From CAYUQT01 sp964596165 (GTDB taxonomy: Bacteria; Planctomycetota; Phycisphaerae; UBA1845; JAFGLZ01), in assembly GCA_964596165.1 (NCBI GenBank), contig CAZQTW010000059.1:1-40651 (forward strand): DNA of 40,651 bases, read 5' to 3'. Below, one piece after another: positions 17,001 through 24,583 of this stretch; the stretch's first letter is position 1, and each line of letters starts with the position of its first letter. The position numbers and the translations under genes were made by a program. The notes under the pieces were generated by a model. It ran no database searches. It had not been told where the DNA came from and was given only the letters and a program-made list of their open reading frames with translations.

Positions 17001-17238
17001 ACTCGGCGCCGCCGTTTCCCGTCGCCGAACCGTCCGAGCCATCCGGGTAGCGGTCGCCAAAGTAACTCCGCGGCGTATTCCTCAGTTCCTTGAAGATCGT
17101 GAGGTTCGAGCGTATCTCCTCGAGGCGCTGACGGCAGGCCGGGCAGGATTCCAGGTGAGCCCGACGGATCCCGTCCTGCCCTTGCGCGGTCGTGCTGAGG
17201 AATTGCTCCAACTCCTCAAGGCTCAGACAGGTTCCCAT
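14098..17238 (-). CDS. Membrane Ser/Thr protein kinase with zinc-finger N-terminus and WD40 C-terminus
   Basis: The 1046-residue protein starts at the ATG at 17238, preceded by GGGGGAG, 20 nt after the sigma factor stop. Residues 28-35 form H-x3-C-x2-C (HLESCPAC), the zinc motif of anti-sigma factors. The kinase domain (about 95-370) has the loop RGAQGVVY, K126 (VALKI), the catalytic loop HRDLKPSN (D219) and DFG (D237). A transmembrane helix lies at about 388-408 (ALTAVVLVFLVCLAIVLSL), and a helical linker and about twelve WD40 blades (470-1046) follow. The kinase is probably cytoplasmic and the propeller probably extracytoplasmic. The pairing suggests control of the adjacent ECF sigma factor by sequestration or phosphorylation, as known for ECF-kinase pairs in Planctomycetes; for this pair it is inference. 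Confidence 0.92.
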   Translation of the reverse strand: MGTCLSLEELEQFLSTTAQGQDGIRRAHLESCPACRQRLEEIRSNLTIFKELRNTPRSYFGDRYPDGSDGSATGNGGAELEGDDTSSPVDVPSIEGYELFSEVHRGAQGVVYKAFHRATRRMVALKIMLQGPYASRRQQRRFEREIDLVSGLQHPNIVRLYDSGRVGGRHWFAMEFINGPPLRDYVLASRMGIADILRLFVKVCRAVAHAHARGIIHRDLKPSNILVDEASEPHVVDFGLAKPVGGTDTGPDTLATQAGEFFGTLAYASPEQASCKPETVDVRTDVYALGMILYELLTGTNPYPITGSMSEVIDHILHSEPGRPSRYNPALNDDIDAIVQKAIEKEASRRYQSVDALAGDIERYLDGRPIEAKPHSTPYLLRKLVVRHKAASALTAVVLVFLVCLAIVLSLGARRIARERDRAVTAERRAREAEEVAKREAFEANRNLYYHYITHAYDAFEARDIGKLREMLRACPLTFRHWEYLRLCWLQDESVRSFTFHPGCVYAVAFSPDGRLVASGDHKGFLKIWSRETGDERCSIRAHALPIRGLGFSPDGRRIVSAGEDDFVRVWSVPSGLSASAPAPHQARSAVFSPNGGRILTAGSDFIHVWDSSSGALMLRFEAPGLTWPVGAGFSPDGLRIVSVHENGETVKEWDAKDGRLLSTRQVRLPKISLRFKLFHPGAAKDFHVRDVPGGLHIVDDATGRPRCELLGHVGPLHCADVSPDGAFIVTGGEDQTCRVWDTQSFGENMVWYEKPEGVKYAVYSPDGERIATAGADGSVRIYGANKTAPPLLTMKAHDSFVTSVAFSPNGTRLVSAPSGKDHTDLGLKIWDTSTGRRVGELAGHTQGVSCVAYSKDGKHIFSGSWDGSVRIWSAESGSHLHTLPHGDEVWDLAVSEDGKWIASGGKDHDVHLWDARSGERVRTMKRHADYVDALAFSPDSQSLLSGDVDGLMVCWDVTSGRMHWERDCEGNKIYSAIYTPDGGRIFIGGVGSISVYEPSAGQFVMKWSAHEGAVYSLSFSPDRRNLLSTGNRDGSFKVWPTRIYP

Positions 17239-17258
17239 GGACCGTCTCCCCCACGCGA

Positions 17259-17855
17259 TCAGCCGACTCGTTCGAAGTCCTCCTTGACCTCGCCGATGAA
17301 CTTGAGGATTCGGTGCTTGATGAGATAGACGCTGCCGCGACTGACGCCCATCTCCTTCGTTACGCTGTCCACGGATAATCCCTGTAAGGCCAGCATCTTG
17401 AAGATACGCATGTCCCGCGACGAAAACTGCTGATCGGCTCGTTCCAAGCAGATCGTTAAGATGTGCCTCTCCCATTCACGTTCCCAGATGATCGACGGCG
17501 ATTCGGTTTCTCCGAGTGCCGACAGGGCGTGCGCAATACTCGTCCGCTGGCTTGCGGAGATCGGTTGACGGGCTCGCTCGTTGAGGAAATCGGCGATCAC
17601 ATGTCGTGCAATACCCAGAAGCCAATCCTTGAACCGGCCCCTGGTCCGGTCGTACCGACCTTGCTGAACCGATTTGTAAACCGCCACCGTGGTCCGTTGG
17701 GCAACCTCTTCGGCGCCGTCCTGGTCCAACCCCAGACGACCGGCAAACCGAAGGATCATCGGGCGATAGCAGGCGTCAAACCGTTCCCAGGCGGTACTGT
17801 CTGTCGGATCACAGAGCGCCTGCAGCAGGGTCAACGATGTCTTCGTCGAATCCAC
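17259..17855 (-). CDS. ECF-type RNA polymerase sigma factor
   Basis: A GTG start at 17855, behind GAAGG, gives 198 residues. The ATG at 17936 is in frame but lies upstream of the predicted promoter's start point, so I reject it. Region 2 spans about 20-95 ('WERFDACYRPMILRFAGRLG', then 'GRFKDWLLGIARHVIADFLN'). Region 4 spans about 130-190 ('FKMLALQGLSVDSVTKEMGV' and 'SRGSVYLIKHRILKFI'). It would direct RNA polymerase to a small regulon. The kinase with an anti-sigma-like zinc motif follows 20 nt downstream, the usual arrangement of a sigma factor with its regulator. Confidence 0.88.
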   Translation of the reverse strand: MDSTKTSLTLLQALCDPTDSTAWERFDACYRPMILRFAGRLGLDQDGAEEVAQRTTVAVYKSVQQGRYDRTRGRFKDWLLGIARHVIADFLNERARQPISASQRTSIAHALSALGETESPSIIWEREWERHILTICLERADQQFSSRDMRIFKMLALQGLSVDSVTKEMGVSRGSVYLIKHRILKFIGEVKEDFERVG

Positions 17856-17917
17856 GGAGTCGCCTTCAAAAACGAAACTGCCGGCGCCGGACCTGTTGCT
17901 CCTGGAATACCTTCCAA

Positions 17918-17947
17918 ATACTAGAGCGGGTGTCAACCGCCGGTCAA
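17918..17947 (-). promoter_or_regulatory. Sigma70-like promoter of the sigma factor-kinase operon
   Basis: On the minus strand TTGACC (-35, 17947-17942) and TAGTAT (-10, 17923-17918) are separated by 18 bp. The start point would be near 17911, leaving about 55 nt of leader before the GTG at 17855. Confidence 0.5.
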
Positions 17948-18239
17948 GATACTAAAGCACCGATGTATTTCGTCCGGTACTGTCTGGGCTGCAACTATCT
18001 TCCAAGAAAGGGGTTAGGGTGGTAGACGCCTCAGCAACGTCAACCCGTGCTCAGTTTTTTGTAAGATCCTGCCTACACGGTCCGAAGCGATGGTGGGGGA
18101 GAGTGTAGTCCAGAAAAGACGGGGTGGAAGCTACGGGATAGCGGTGGGGGAGTCCTATCGTGGTCCTTTCCGGTCCCCCGGGCTGGGTGACGGAGGGTCG
18201 AGGGGCGCTTGCCCTCACGAGTAGCCCTTCGAAGGCAAC
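17948..18239. other. 292-bp intergenic region with a GC-rich hairpin
   Basis: This lies between the divergent sigma factor operon and the pentapeptide gene. No gene is seen. GGGGGAGTCC near 18147 can pair with GGTCCCCC near 18173, a possible leader structure for the pentapeptide gene. I could not match it to a known riboswitch or small RNA. Confidence 0.4.
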
Positions 18240-18854
18240 ATGAGCGGCCGAGAGTATGTTCACGCCGATCTGAGAGGCGCCGATCTCTTCAAAGCGGACT
18301 TCGCCTACGCCGGGCTCACGTGGGCGGAGTTGTCGGAAGCCGACCTGACGGGGGCCAATCTATATTGCGCCGACGTGGTCGGAGGCCACCTTACCCAGGC
18401 CTATCTCGAGAAAGCCGATTTGCGCTACGCCGACCTCGCGCGAGCTTGCATGAGACGGGCCCAGCTATGGTGGGCGGATCTTGAAGGTGCGGATCTGACC
18501 CAGGTGGACCTTCGCAACGCAAGTCTGTGGTGGGCGAATCTGACGGCCGCCGATCTCACGGAGGCAAACCTTGAAGCGGCCGACCTAAACGGCGTCCGAC
18601 TCGTAAACGCCAACCTCCGAGAGGCCTGGCTCATCGGCGCCGACCTGACGGGGGCCGATCTGACCGGTGCGGACCTCACCGAGACCTTGCTGCACGGCGC
18701 GGACTTGAGTCATGCAGCGGGGCTGACGCCATCGCAGCTTGCCGCGGCCATGGGAGACCCCTGCACGCGGCTTCCCGAGGGACTCGATCGGCCCGATTCG
18801 TGGAACAATCCACCCGGCAGCGGCGAGGAAGGGGCGTTGGGAAGCGCCGAATGA
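18240..18854 (+). CDS. Pentapeptide-repeat protein
   Basis: The 204-residue protein consists of near-continuous A(D/N)LxX pentapeptides from about residue 8 to 160 (for example ADLTGADLTGADL), which fold as a right-handed quadrilateral beta-helix. The tail 'GLTPSQLAAAMGDPCTRLPE' followed by GLDRPDSW is typical of such proteins. Many positions carry aromatic WWA or WWADL, giving a Trp-rich face. The ATG is preceded by GAAGG with 5-nt spacing. No signal peptide is visible, so it is cytoplasmic. Some relatives mimic DNA and protect gyrase, but nothing here shows that. A terminator follows. Confidence 0.9.
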   Translation: MSGREYVHADLRGADLFKADFAYAGLTWAELSEADLTGANLYCADVVGGHLTQAYLEKADLRYADLARACMRRAQLWWADLEGADLTQVDLRNASLWWANLTAADLTEANLEAADLNGVRLVNANLREAWLIGADLTGADLTGADLTETLLHGADLSHAAGLTPSQLAAAMGDPCTRLPEGLDRPDSWNNPPGSGEEGALGSAE

Positions 18855-18922
18855 TCGAGGACATTCGGGCATTCGGGATAACGATGCCCGAGAACAGTTC
18901 ATAGTGCTTTTCCCCTCCGGAA

Positions 18923-18956
18923 GACGCCGGGCGGTTGCTACGATCCCCGGCGTTTT
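18923..18956 (+). terminator. Rho-independent terminator after the pentapeptide gene
   Basis: ACGCCGGG (18924-18931) pairs with CCCGGCGT (18946-18953), with a 14-nt loop, followed by TTTC. It lies 69 bp past the stop codon. Confidence 0.6.
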
Positions 18957-18997
18957 CTTGCGCCGTACGGCTCGAGACACCGGTGCCGTTTGCAGGA

Positions 18998-21900
18998 CTA
19001 TTCGCTTCGAAGGGAAGGCAGCAGCGGTTGACGCAATGTGAAGGCCAATGCGGTTGCGCTCGCCAAGGCGCCGACAACAATCACGACGAGCAGCATGAGA
19101 CCGACCGGCGCCCACGGCATCGCCGAAGACCGCGACGCCAGATGCGGAGCGGCGGCCGGTAAGGCGGAACACAGCCCGCACGCCAGTCCGATCAGCAAGA
19201 CGCTCATGTGCTCGGCCACGACCATCCCTGCAATGAGACGACGGCGATATCCCAGTGCGGACAAGACAGCCAGCTCCCTCCGCCGCTCGAACACGTTGCG
19301 AGTAAGAATGGCCGCCAGTCCCAGCGCGCCCAGAATGATTCCCAGCCCGCCCAGTGTCTGAAAAACCGTCAAGTAGGTGTTCTCTATCGCCAGATAGTCT
19401 CTGAGGCGGTCCCCTGTTGACGCGACTTCCAGCCCAAAGCCACTCATGTCCGACTCGAGGCTGCGGCGCAGAGCCTGAGCCTCGGCTTGGGGAGTCTCGA
19501 TCAGAAAGAGGCCGTAGCCGCCTATGGAGGGGAACAGCCTGATGAACTGGGCTTCCGAGACGATCAATTCACCCTGGAGCACGCTTCCGGACAACGTGCC
19601 CACGATGCGCAGGCTCGTCGGACGTCCTGCCGCGTTCGTCAGGACGAATTCCTTGCCCACGCCGAGACGGAGCGACCACGTAACGGTGCTCTCATCTCCG
19701 ATCGCGGGGACAACACCGTCCGGCCAATCCTTCTCGAGCAGCGTCCAGGGATTCCGTCTCTCTTGCTCCGTCGCGGCAAGACTGGAGGCAAACCGAAAAC
19801 CGCCTCGCCGGATCATCGCCTTCGTCGCTCCGAGGATGCGGGGTTGGCTGGGGCGATAGAGGTTCAGACAACTGGCATCGTCGCCCGTTCGAAGACGAAA
19901 GGGCATGACGGTCGATCGTCCGAGATGCTCCCGGGAAGCACCGGAGAGGTTCAGTTGTTCCTGTCCGTCGGCGGTGTTCAGGTCCGCGAGGATCGGCGCG
20001 ATCGACTCGGCGATCAGTGAAAACCCCCCCGTGCCCGAAGAGACGGAATCGACCTCGGCGTTTCGGCGATTGGCCGCCACCGTAACCAGGATAAACGTGG
20101 CACAGGCAACCAGTCCGGCGGTCAACAGGCTGCGCCGAGGATTCCGGCCGAGATTCCGAAAGGCCATTCGCATGAGGGCCGTCGGCCTTCGACCGGCGAT
20201 GGGTCTGACGGGTACCCCTTTCACCGCGGCCCCGAATGCCGCGATGAACCCGATCAGGAGTGTTGCACCGCTGAGGAAAAATCCGAAGGACGCGGGAAGG
20301 AACCCTGCCTTGACGGCCGTCAGGACGACAAGCACAAAACAAGCGATCGCGCCTCCGAAGATCCCCGCAAGGCGGCGATGTCTCCGACGACTTCTGACAG
20401 GCATCTCCGAGCCGGTGTCGGCCGCCAGCAGCCGTCGCGGCGACTGCTGGGCCATTCCGCGAATTGCCCAGGCGATCGAGGCACCTCCGATGACAAAACC
20501 GGCCAGCGGACCTCCAATTATGCTGGAAGCCGAGGCGCTCAACCGCAAAAAAGGTGCATGGACGGCGGCCGACCACCACGATCGCAAGCCGGCAAGCATC
20601 AACCCGGCGTAACCCGTCCCCCCCGCCAGTCCGACGGTCGATCCGAGGCCCACGAGGAACAGGCCTTCCGTCACCAGCAGCAGCGTGACACGGCGGCGAG
20701 AGAACCCCGTCGCCACGAGAAGTCCGATCTCCGCCGAACGCCGCTCGACGCCCAGACGGAATATCAGCATGACCAGGATGCTTGCCGAGGCGATGAGGAA
20801 CATGCTGAATCCCAGGAAAAGCATCGCGAAGTCGGTTGGGCTTTCGCTGGCCGCCAGAGCGTGTGCCCTCACCGGCTCGAACGCCAAGCCCATCTCGCGA
20901 GGCCGAAGCCGGCAGCGAAACTCCCATGCAAACTCATCCTCCGCCGTTGAGAGGTCCGATCCGTCTTGCGGTGTGATGCGAATCGACGTCAGTCTCCCGA
21001 AGCGATTCCCGTCATGGGCCCAGAGCCTCTGGCCGGTCTTCAGAGAGACGAAGGCCTTGGGCGTCGGTCCGAATGCGTGCCAGTAGTCCTCGTCTTTGGC
21101 ACGGATTCGCCGGAGATCGATGGGGAACGGAGGATCCCAGTCCTTCATCGACTTGGAGTCGGTGAGACCTTCGTATTCGGGCACGAGACCTCGGTCCGTC
21201 GCAACGCCCTCCATCCGCACGATGCCGACTAGGTGAAATGTCGCGTCTTCCGTTCGGAGCCGACCAAAGGAGTCCGTCTGGTAATAGGTCAACCGAATGA
21301 CGTCGCCGACCTGAGCACCGAGGTCGTTCGCCGTCCACTCGTTCAACAGGATCTCGTCGTCGCCAAGGTCGGGAACAGGGCTTCCATCGACCCGGGGCAG
21401 AAAAGCGACGTTCCGGCCAACGGCGGCGATGGTTGAGTAGGGAACCTCCCGATCCGCGTTCGCTCCACTCGATGTCGTGGCCGGGCGGCTCGCTTTCGTC
21501 GTTTCTCGGATGGGTCTTTCAATCGCGATGCGGTTTGCCAGATAGGCCAACAGACCGTCCGCCTTGAGATGCAATGCCTTGGCGGCGGCGAACGCCGCCC
21601 GCTCGACCGACGGGTCGATCAGGTACTGCTTGCTCTCGATCGCCACGTAGCCGAGCTTGTCGTTTCGGCGGAGTCGTAAGTCGAGATCGTCGAGCGTGAG
21701 CTTCTCGGCCAGCACATGGTGCAGCCGATCGAGATCCTCCGACGCCGTTTCCGGAGCGGCATTTCGCCCGGCGACGAGAATGGCGTTGCAGCGTCCTTGC
21801 TGCTTCAGACTCCGCTGCAATGTGGCCAGCGGTACGAAGATGTTGCAGGCCTCCGCTTGCGTCGCCGCGATCGTGAAGCCGCCCAATCCGTCATGGGGTA

Positions 21901-22471
21901 CGACCGCTTTCACCGTGAGTCGAACGGAAAGCGGCCGGCTCTCACGCTGTCCGAAGAGGATTTCGGCCGGCACACGCTCGACGTGGCTCAGGTTCAGCAG
22001 GACTTCGTCACCCGGTTTGGCCTCGAGCCTGCGAGCGAGAGCCTCGTTGAGCACGGCGGCTCGCTCCGCTCCCACCGGTTTGTCGGTCGGTACGTCGACA
22101 GGGCTGAAACGCCAAAAGCGATCGTCAACTCCCAACACGTTTACGTGATTGGCCCGCAACCCCGAATCGGGGTGACGTGCCGCGCCTCGTGTGAGGATTG
22201 CCGGGCATGCTTGCCCGAACCGTTCGAAAAACCGCCAGTCCTGGAAAACCTCCGAGGCCAAGCCCTCGCGAAAAAACCGTTGGCCGATCAAGGCGTAGTC
22301 CACCAGACCGAGTCGGGACACGGCCCGATCTCGAAGACTGGCGCGCACGGAATCGCCTACCAGCAGGGCCCCCGTCAGAACCGTCGATGCCGTGGCGACG
22401 CCCAACACCGTGGCAAGGTTCACTCGCCAATGATGGACAAGGCCGCGGTAGCAAAGGGTCGTTATTCTCAA
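18998..22471 (-). CDS. Large FtsX/MacB-like ABC transporter permease
   Basis: The 1157-residue permease starts with TTG (22471), 10 nt after the ATPase gene; the N-terminal 'MRITTLCYRGLVHHWRVNLA' matches the start of this family, so TTG is credible. One N-terminal helix is followed by a very large extracytoplasmic domain (about 50-540). A membrane segment near 550-680 contains 'IASASILVMLIFRLG'. A second set lies near 710-750, a second soluble domain follows, and three C-terminal helices (about 1040-1140) include 'GGLGIILGALGLAAILTRNV'. This duplicated FtsX layout is used by transporters that transmit force across the membrane (LolCDE, MacB-type) rather than classic importers. With the preceding ATPase it forms a complete system; the substrate is unknown. 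It is the last gene of the operon. Confidence 0.88.
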   Translation of the reverse strand: MRITTLCYRGLVHHWRVNLATVLGVATASTVLTGALLVGDSVRASLRDRAVSRLGLVDYALIGQRFFREGLASEVFQDWRFFERFGQACPAILTRGAARHPDSGLRANHVNVLGVDDRFWRFSPVDVPTDKPVGAERAAVLNEALARRLEAKPGDEVLLNLSHVERVPAEILFGQRESRPLSVRLTVKAVVPHDGLGGFTIAATQAEACNIFVPLATLQRSLKQQGRCNAILVAGRNAAPETASEDLDRLHHVLAEKLTLDDLDLRLRRNDKLGYVAIESKQYLIDPSVERAAFAAAKALHLKADGLLAYLANRIAIERPIRETTKASRPATTSSGANADREVPYSTIAAVGRNVAFLPRVDGSPVPDLGDDEILLNEWTANDLGAQVGDVIRLTYYQTDSFGRLRTEDATFHLVGIVRMEGVATDRGLVPEYEGLTDSKSMKDWDPPFPIDLRRIRAKDEDYWHAFGPTPKAFVSLKTGQRLWAHDGNRFGRLTSIRITPQDGSDLSTAEDEFAWEFRCRLRPREMGLAFEPVRAHALAASESPTDFAMLFLGFSMFLIASASILVMLIFRLGVERRSAEIGLLVATGFSRRRVTLLLVTEGLFLVGLGSTVGLAGGTGYAGLMLAGLRSWWSAAVHAPFLRLSASASSIIGGPLAGFVIGGASIAWAIRGMAQQSPRRLLAADTGSEMPVRSRRRHRRLAGIFGGAIACFVLVVLTAVKAGFLPASFGFFLSGATLLIGFIAAFGAAVKGVPVRPIAGRRPTALMRMAFRNLGRNPRRSLLTAGLVACATFILVTVAANRRNAEVDSVSSGTGGFSLIAESIAPILADLNTADGQEQLNLSGASREHLGRSTVMPFRLRTGDDASCLNLYRPSQPRILGATKAMIRRGGFRFASSLAATEQERRNPWTLLEKDWPDGVVPAIGDESTVTWSLRLGVGKEFVLTNAAGRPTSLRIVGTLSGSVLQGELIVSEAQFIRLFPSIGGYGLFLIETPQAEAQALRRSLESDMSGFGLEVASTGDRLRDYLAIENTYLTVFQTLGGLGIILGALGLAAILTRNVFERRRELAVLSALGYRRRLIAGMVVAEHMSVLLIGLACGLCSALPAAAPHLASRSSAMPWAPVGLMLLVVIVVGALASATALAFTLRQPLLPSLRSE

Positions 22472-22481
22472 GGGTGTCCGG

Positions 22482-23186
22482 TCAGCACGGCGTCAGGGCG
22501 CCGTCCACGAGTTCGTATCGCCTGGCGAACCTTTCGGCCAGGCTTCGACTGTGAGTCACCAGCACCAGCATCGATCGGTCTTCTCGATGCATCTCCAACA
22601 GAAGATCGGCCACGCGGTCGGCGGTGCGGCGATCCAGGTTTCCCGTCGGCTCGTCGGCCAGCAGCAGAGTCGGTCGGTTGATCATCGCGCGAGCGAGCGC
22701 AACCCGTTGACGCTCGCCGCCGGACAACTCGGCAGGGCGATAGTCCAATCGATCCGACAGTCCCACGCGGTCGAGAAGCCGTCGAGCGCGTTCGGTACGG
22801 TCGTTCTCCGACGACAGAGCAAGCGTGGGGATCAGCACGTTCTCGATCGCCGAGCACTGTGGGAGCAAGTGATGGTCCTGGAACACGAACCCTATCCGCC
22901 GATTTCGAAATCGCGCCAGGTCGGGTTCGGACAGCGAGAAGGGCTCACACGAGTCCACCAACAGTCGTCCACGGGTCGGCGGCTCCAGGGTGCCCAGGAT
23001 GTGAAGCAAGGTGCTCTTTCCGGATCCCGAAGGACCCATGACGACGACGGCCTCGCCCCGCTTCAGTGTCAGCGAGACGTCGCGCAACACCGTCAAGGAA
23101 TCGGCGCGGGTCGGATAGTCTTTGCCGATCGATTCGGCTTGGAGGGCCGGCGGCTCCACCGTCGATTCCTGCAAACCGTCTGTCAT
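22482..23186 (-). CDS. ABC transporter ATP-binding protein (LolD/MacB-like)
   Basis: The 234-residue ATPase has Walker A 'GPSGSGKSTLL', Q-loop region 'FVFQDHHLLPQCSAIENV', signature 'LSGGERQRVALARA', Walker B 'TLLLADEPTGNLD' and the H-switch 'VLVTHSRSLAERF'. 'ADEPTGNLD' is characteristic of the LolD/MacB/FtsE group. The ATG at 23186 overlaps the stop of the glycosyltransferase gene as ATGA, indicating translational coupling. The frame stays open upstream, but that part does not look like the family. It energises the FtsX-like permease encoded 10 nt downstream. Confidence 0.93.
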   Translation of the reverse strand: MTDGLQESTVEPPALQAESIGKDYPTRADSLTVLRDVSLTLKRGEAVVVMGPSGSGKSTLLHILGTLEPPTRGRLLVDSCEPFSLSEPDLARFRNRRIGFVFQDHHLLPQCSAIENVLIPTLALSSENDRTERARRLLDRVGLSDRLDYRPAELSGGERQRVALARAMINRPTLLLADEPTGNLDRRTADRVADLLLEMHREDRSMLVLVTHSRSLAERFARRYELVDGALTPC

Positions 23187-24517
23187 GAAGGACCTTCTCC
23201 GTTTCGTTCCACACCGACGGCTTGGCCGACGGTTCCCTCCGAGGGTTGCCCGCACACCCGCTCATAAAGCGCCCAGGTCCGATCGGCCATGCTCGCGTCG
23301 TTGAATGATTCAAACACGGCCGATCGGCCCTGGCAACCCAAGCGGTGACGCAAAACGGGGTCGTCGATCAGCCGAGCGATCTCATTGGCCAGAGAGGCGG
23401 GATCGTTGGGTTCGCAGAGCAGGCCGCCGCCGGTCGCCTCAATGATCTCGGGAAACGAACCGTGGCGAGGCTGGACGACGGGAACGCCTTGCGCCATCGC
23501 TTCCAGGACGTACAATCCCTTCGCTTCCCGATAAACGGTCGGCACGGACAACACGTGGAGCGACCGCAGGAATTCCCGCTTCGTCTCGTGATCAACCTCA
23601 CCCTGGTACTCCCACGGCATCCCGGCTTGGGCGAGTCGTCGGCCGATCGACCCCAGGTACTCTCGATCCGCACGCCCCAGATAGCCGGCGACCTTCAGCC
23701 GGCACTCGCGGCCCTCGCGGCATAGCCGTAGGAACGCCTCGCCGAGGATGTGCAGGCCCTTGTCGGGACATATGCGAGCGAGATAGCCCACGGTGAACGG
23801 TCGCGCCGGCGAATGCGGCGGGGGCCGACGCACGTCCGCATGGACGCCCAGGGGAACGACATGCAGACGCTCGGGCGGAATGCCGAATGCCCGCGACGAA
23901 TAGTCGGCATAATACCTGCTGACGGCCACAAAGGCGTCGATGCCCGCGCCGCCTCGGCGGATCAAGTCGAAGGCCTCCGCCTTGAAGGGCTCAGGTAGCT
24001 TCTCCAGGAAGATGTCCTCGCCCGTCAGCGTGCAGACGACGGGAACGCCCAGGGCGTCCCGGATCGGTCCGGCCACGCCCACAAACATGGCATTGGGCAG
24101 GTTGACGACATCGGCCCCCAAGCCTCGAAGACAGTGAATCAACTTATGCAGCTCTTTGCGCTGAGCGCCGTGCTCGCCCTTGAGAATCGAAACGGTGAGT
24201 TCGCCCACCTTCCGAGAGGGTGTGGTGCCGGCCCATCGGGACACCGCCCGAAGCAGCGGCGCCGCGTCGAACAGGCGATCGATCAACCACGGCGTGCGGC
24301 GGAAGAAAGCCGACGCCTGCTGCAAATAGACATTGATGCCGCCATAGAGAACGCGTCGCTCGCTGACGTCGGGCTCGTCGGTTCGGACGGGCGTGTAGAG
24401 AGGCACGAGAATCACGTCCCTGCCCCGGCTCAGCATCGCGGCGACCAGCGTGTTGTCGCGCATGCAACTGCCGCAATACATCCCGGCGGCACCGGCGGTT
24501 AGGTAGACGACTCTCAT
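23183..24517 (-). CDS. GT4-family glycosyltransferase
   Basis: The 444-residue protein starts at 24517 (MRVVYLTAGAAGMYCGSCMR; an ATG six codons upstream is possible). It has the GT-B layout. The N-terminal half contains 'GADVVNLPNAMFVGVAGPIR'. The C-terminal donor-binding half contains 'FTVGYLARICPDKGLHIL', 'GYLGRADREYLGSIG', 'AKGLYVLEAMAQGVPVVQPR' and 'GSFPEIIEATGGGLL', the E-x7-E nucleotide-sugar region. It should transfer a sugar from an activated donor to a lipid-linked or surface glycan. Sandwiched between a propeller protein and an ABC transporter, it probably makes or modifies an envelope glycan. The acceptor is unknown. Confidence 0.88.
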   Translation of the reverse strand: MRVVYLTAGAAGMYCGSCMRDNTLVAAMLSRGRDVILVPLYTPVRTDEPDVSERRVLYGGINVYLQQASAFFRRTPWLIDRLFDAAPLLRAVSRWAGTTPSRKVGELTVSILKGEHGAQRKELHKLIHCLRGLGADVVNLPNAMFVGVAGPIRDALGVPVVCTLTGEDIFLEKLPEPFKAEAFDLIRRGGAGIDAFVAVSRYYADYSSRAFGIPPERLHVVPLGVHADVRRPPPHSPARPFTVGYLARICPDKGLHILGEAFLRLCREGRECRLKVAGYLGRADREYLGSIGRRLAQAGMPWEYQGEVDHETKREFLRSLHVLSVPTVYREAKGLYVLEAMAQGVPVVQPRHGSFPEIIEATGGGLLCEPNDPASLANEIARLIDDPVLRHRLGCQGRSAVFESFNDASMADRTWALYERVCGQPSEGTVGQAVGVERNGEGPS

Positions 24518-24583
24518 CTCGAAGCCGTTTCCCACGGGCGCGGCGATCGCTCATCCCGGTTGATTGCGGTGCCCATCAGGGGC

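Noticed and set aside
17855..17936. ATG start for the ECF sigma factor at 17936
   Set aside because: It lies upstream of the predicted -10 box and start point, and the extra residues are unlike the family; GTG 17855 has a ribosome site.
18903..18912. Upstream T-rich stretch as terminator
   Set aside because: No stem precedes it; the GC-rich stem with a T tract at 18923-18956 is the better terminator.
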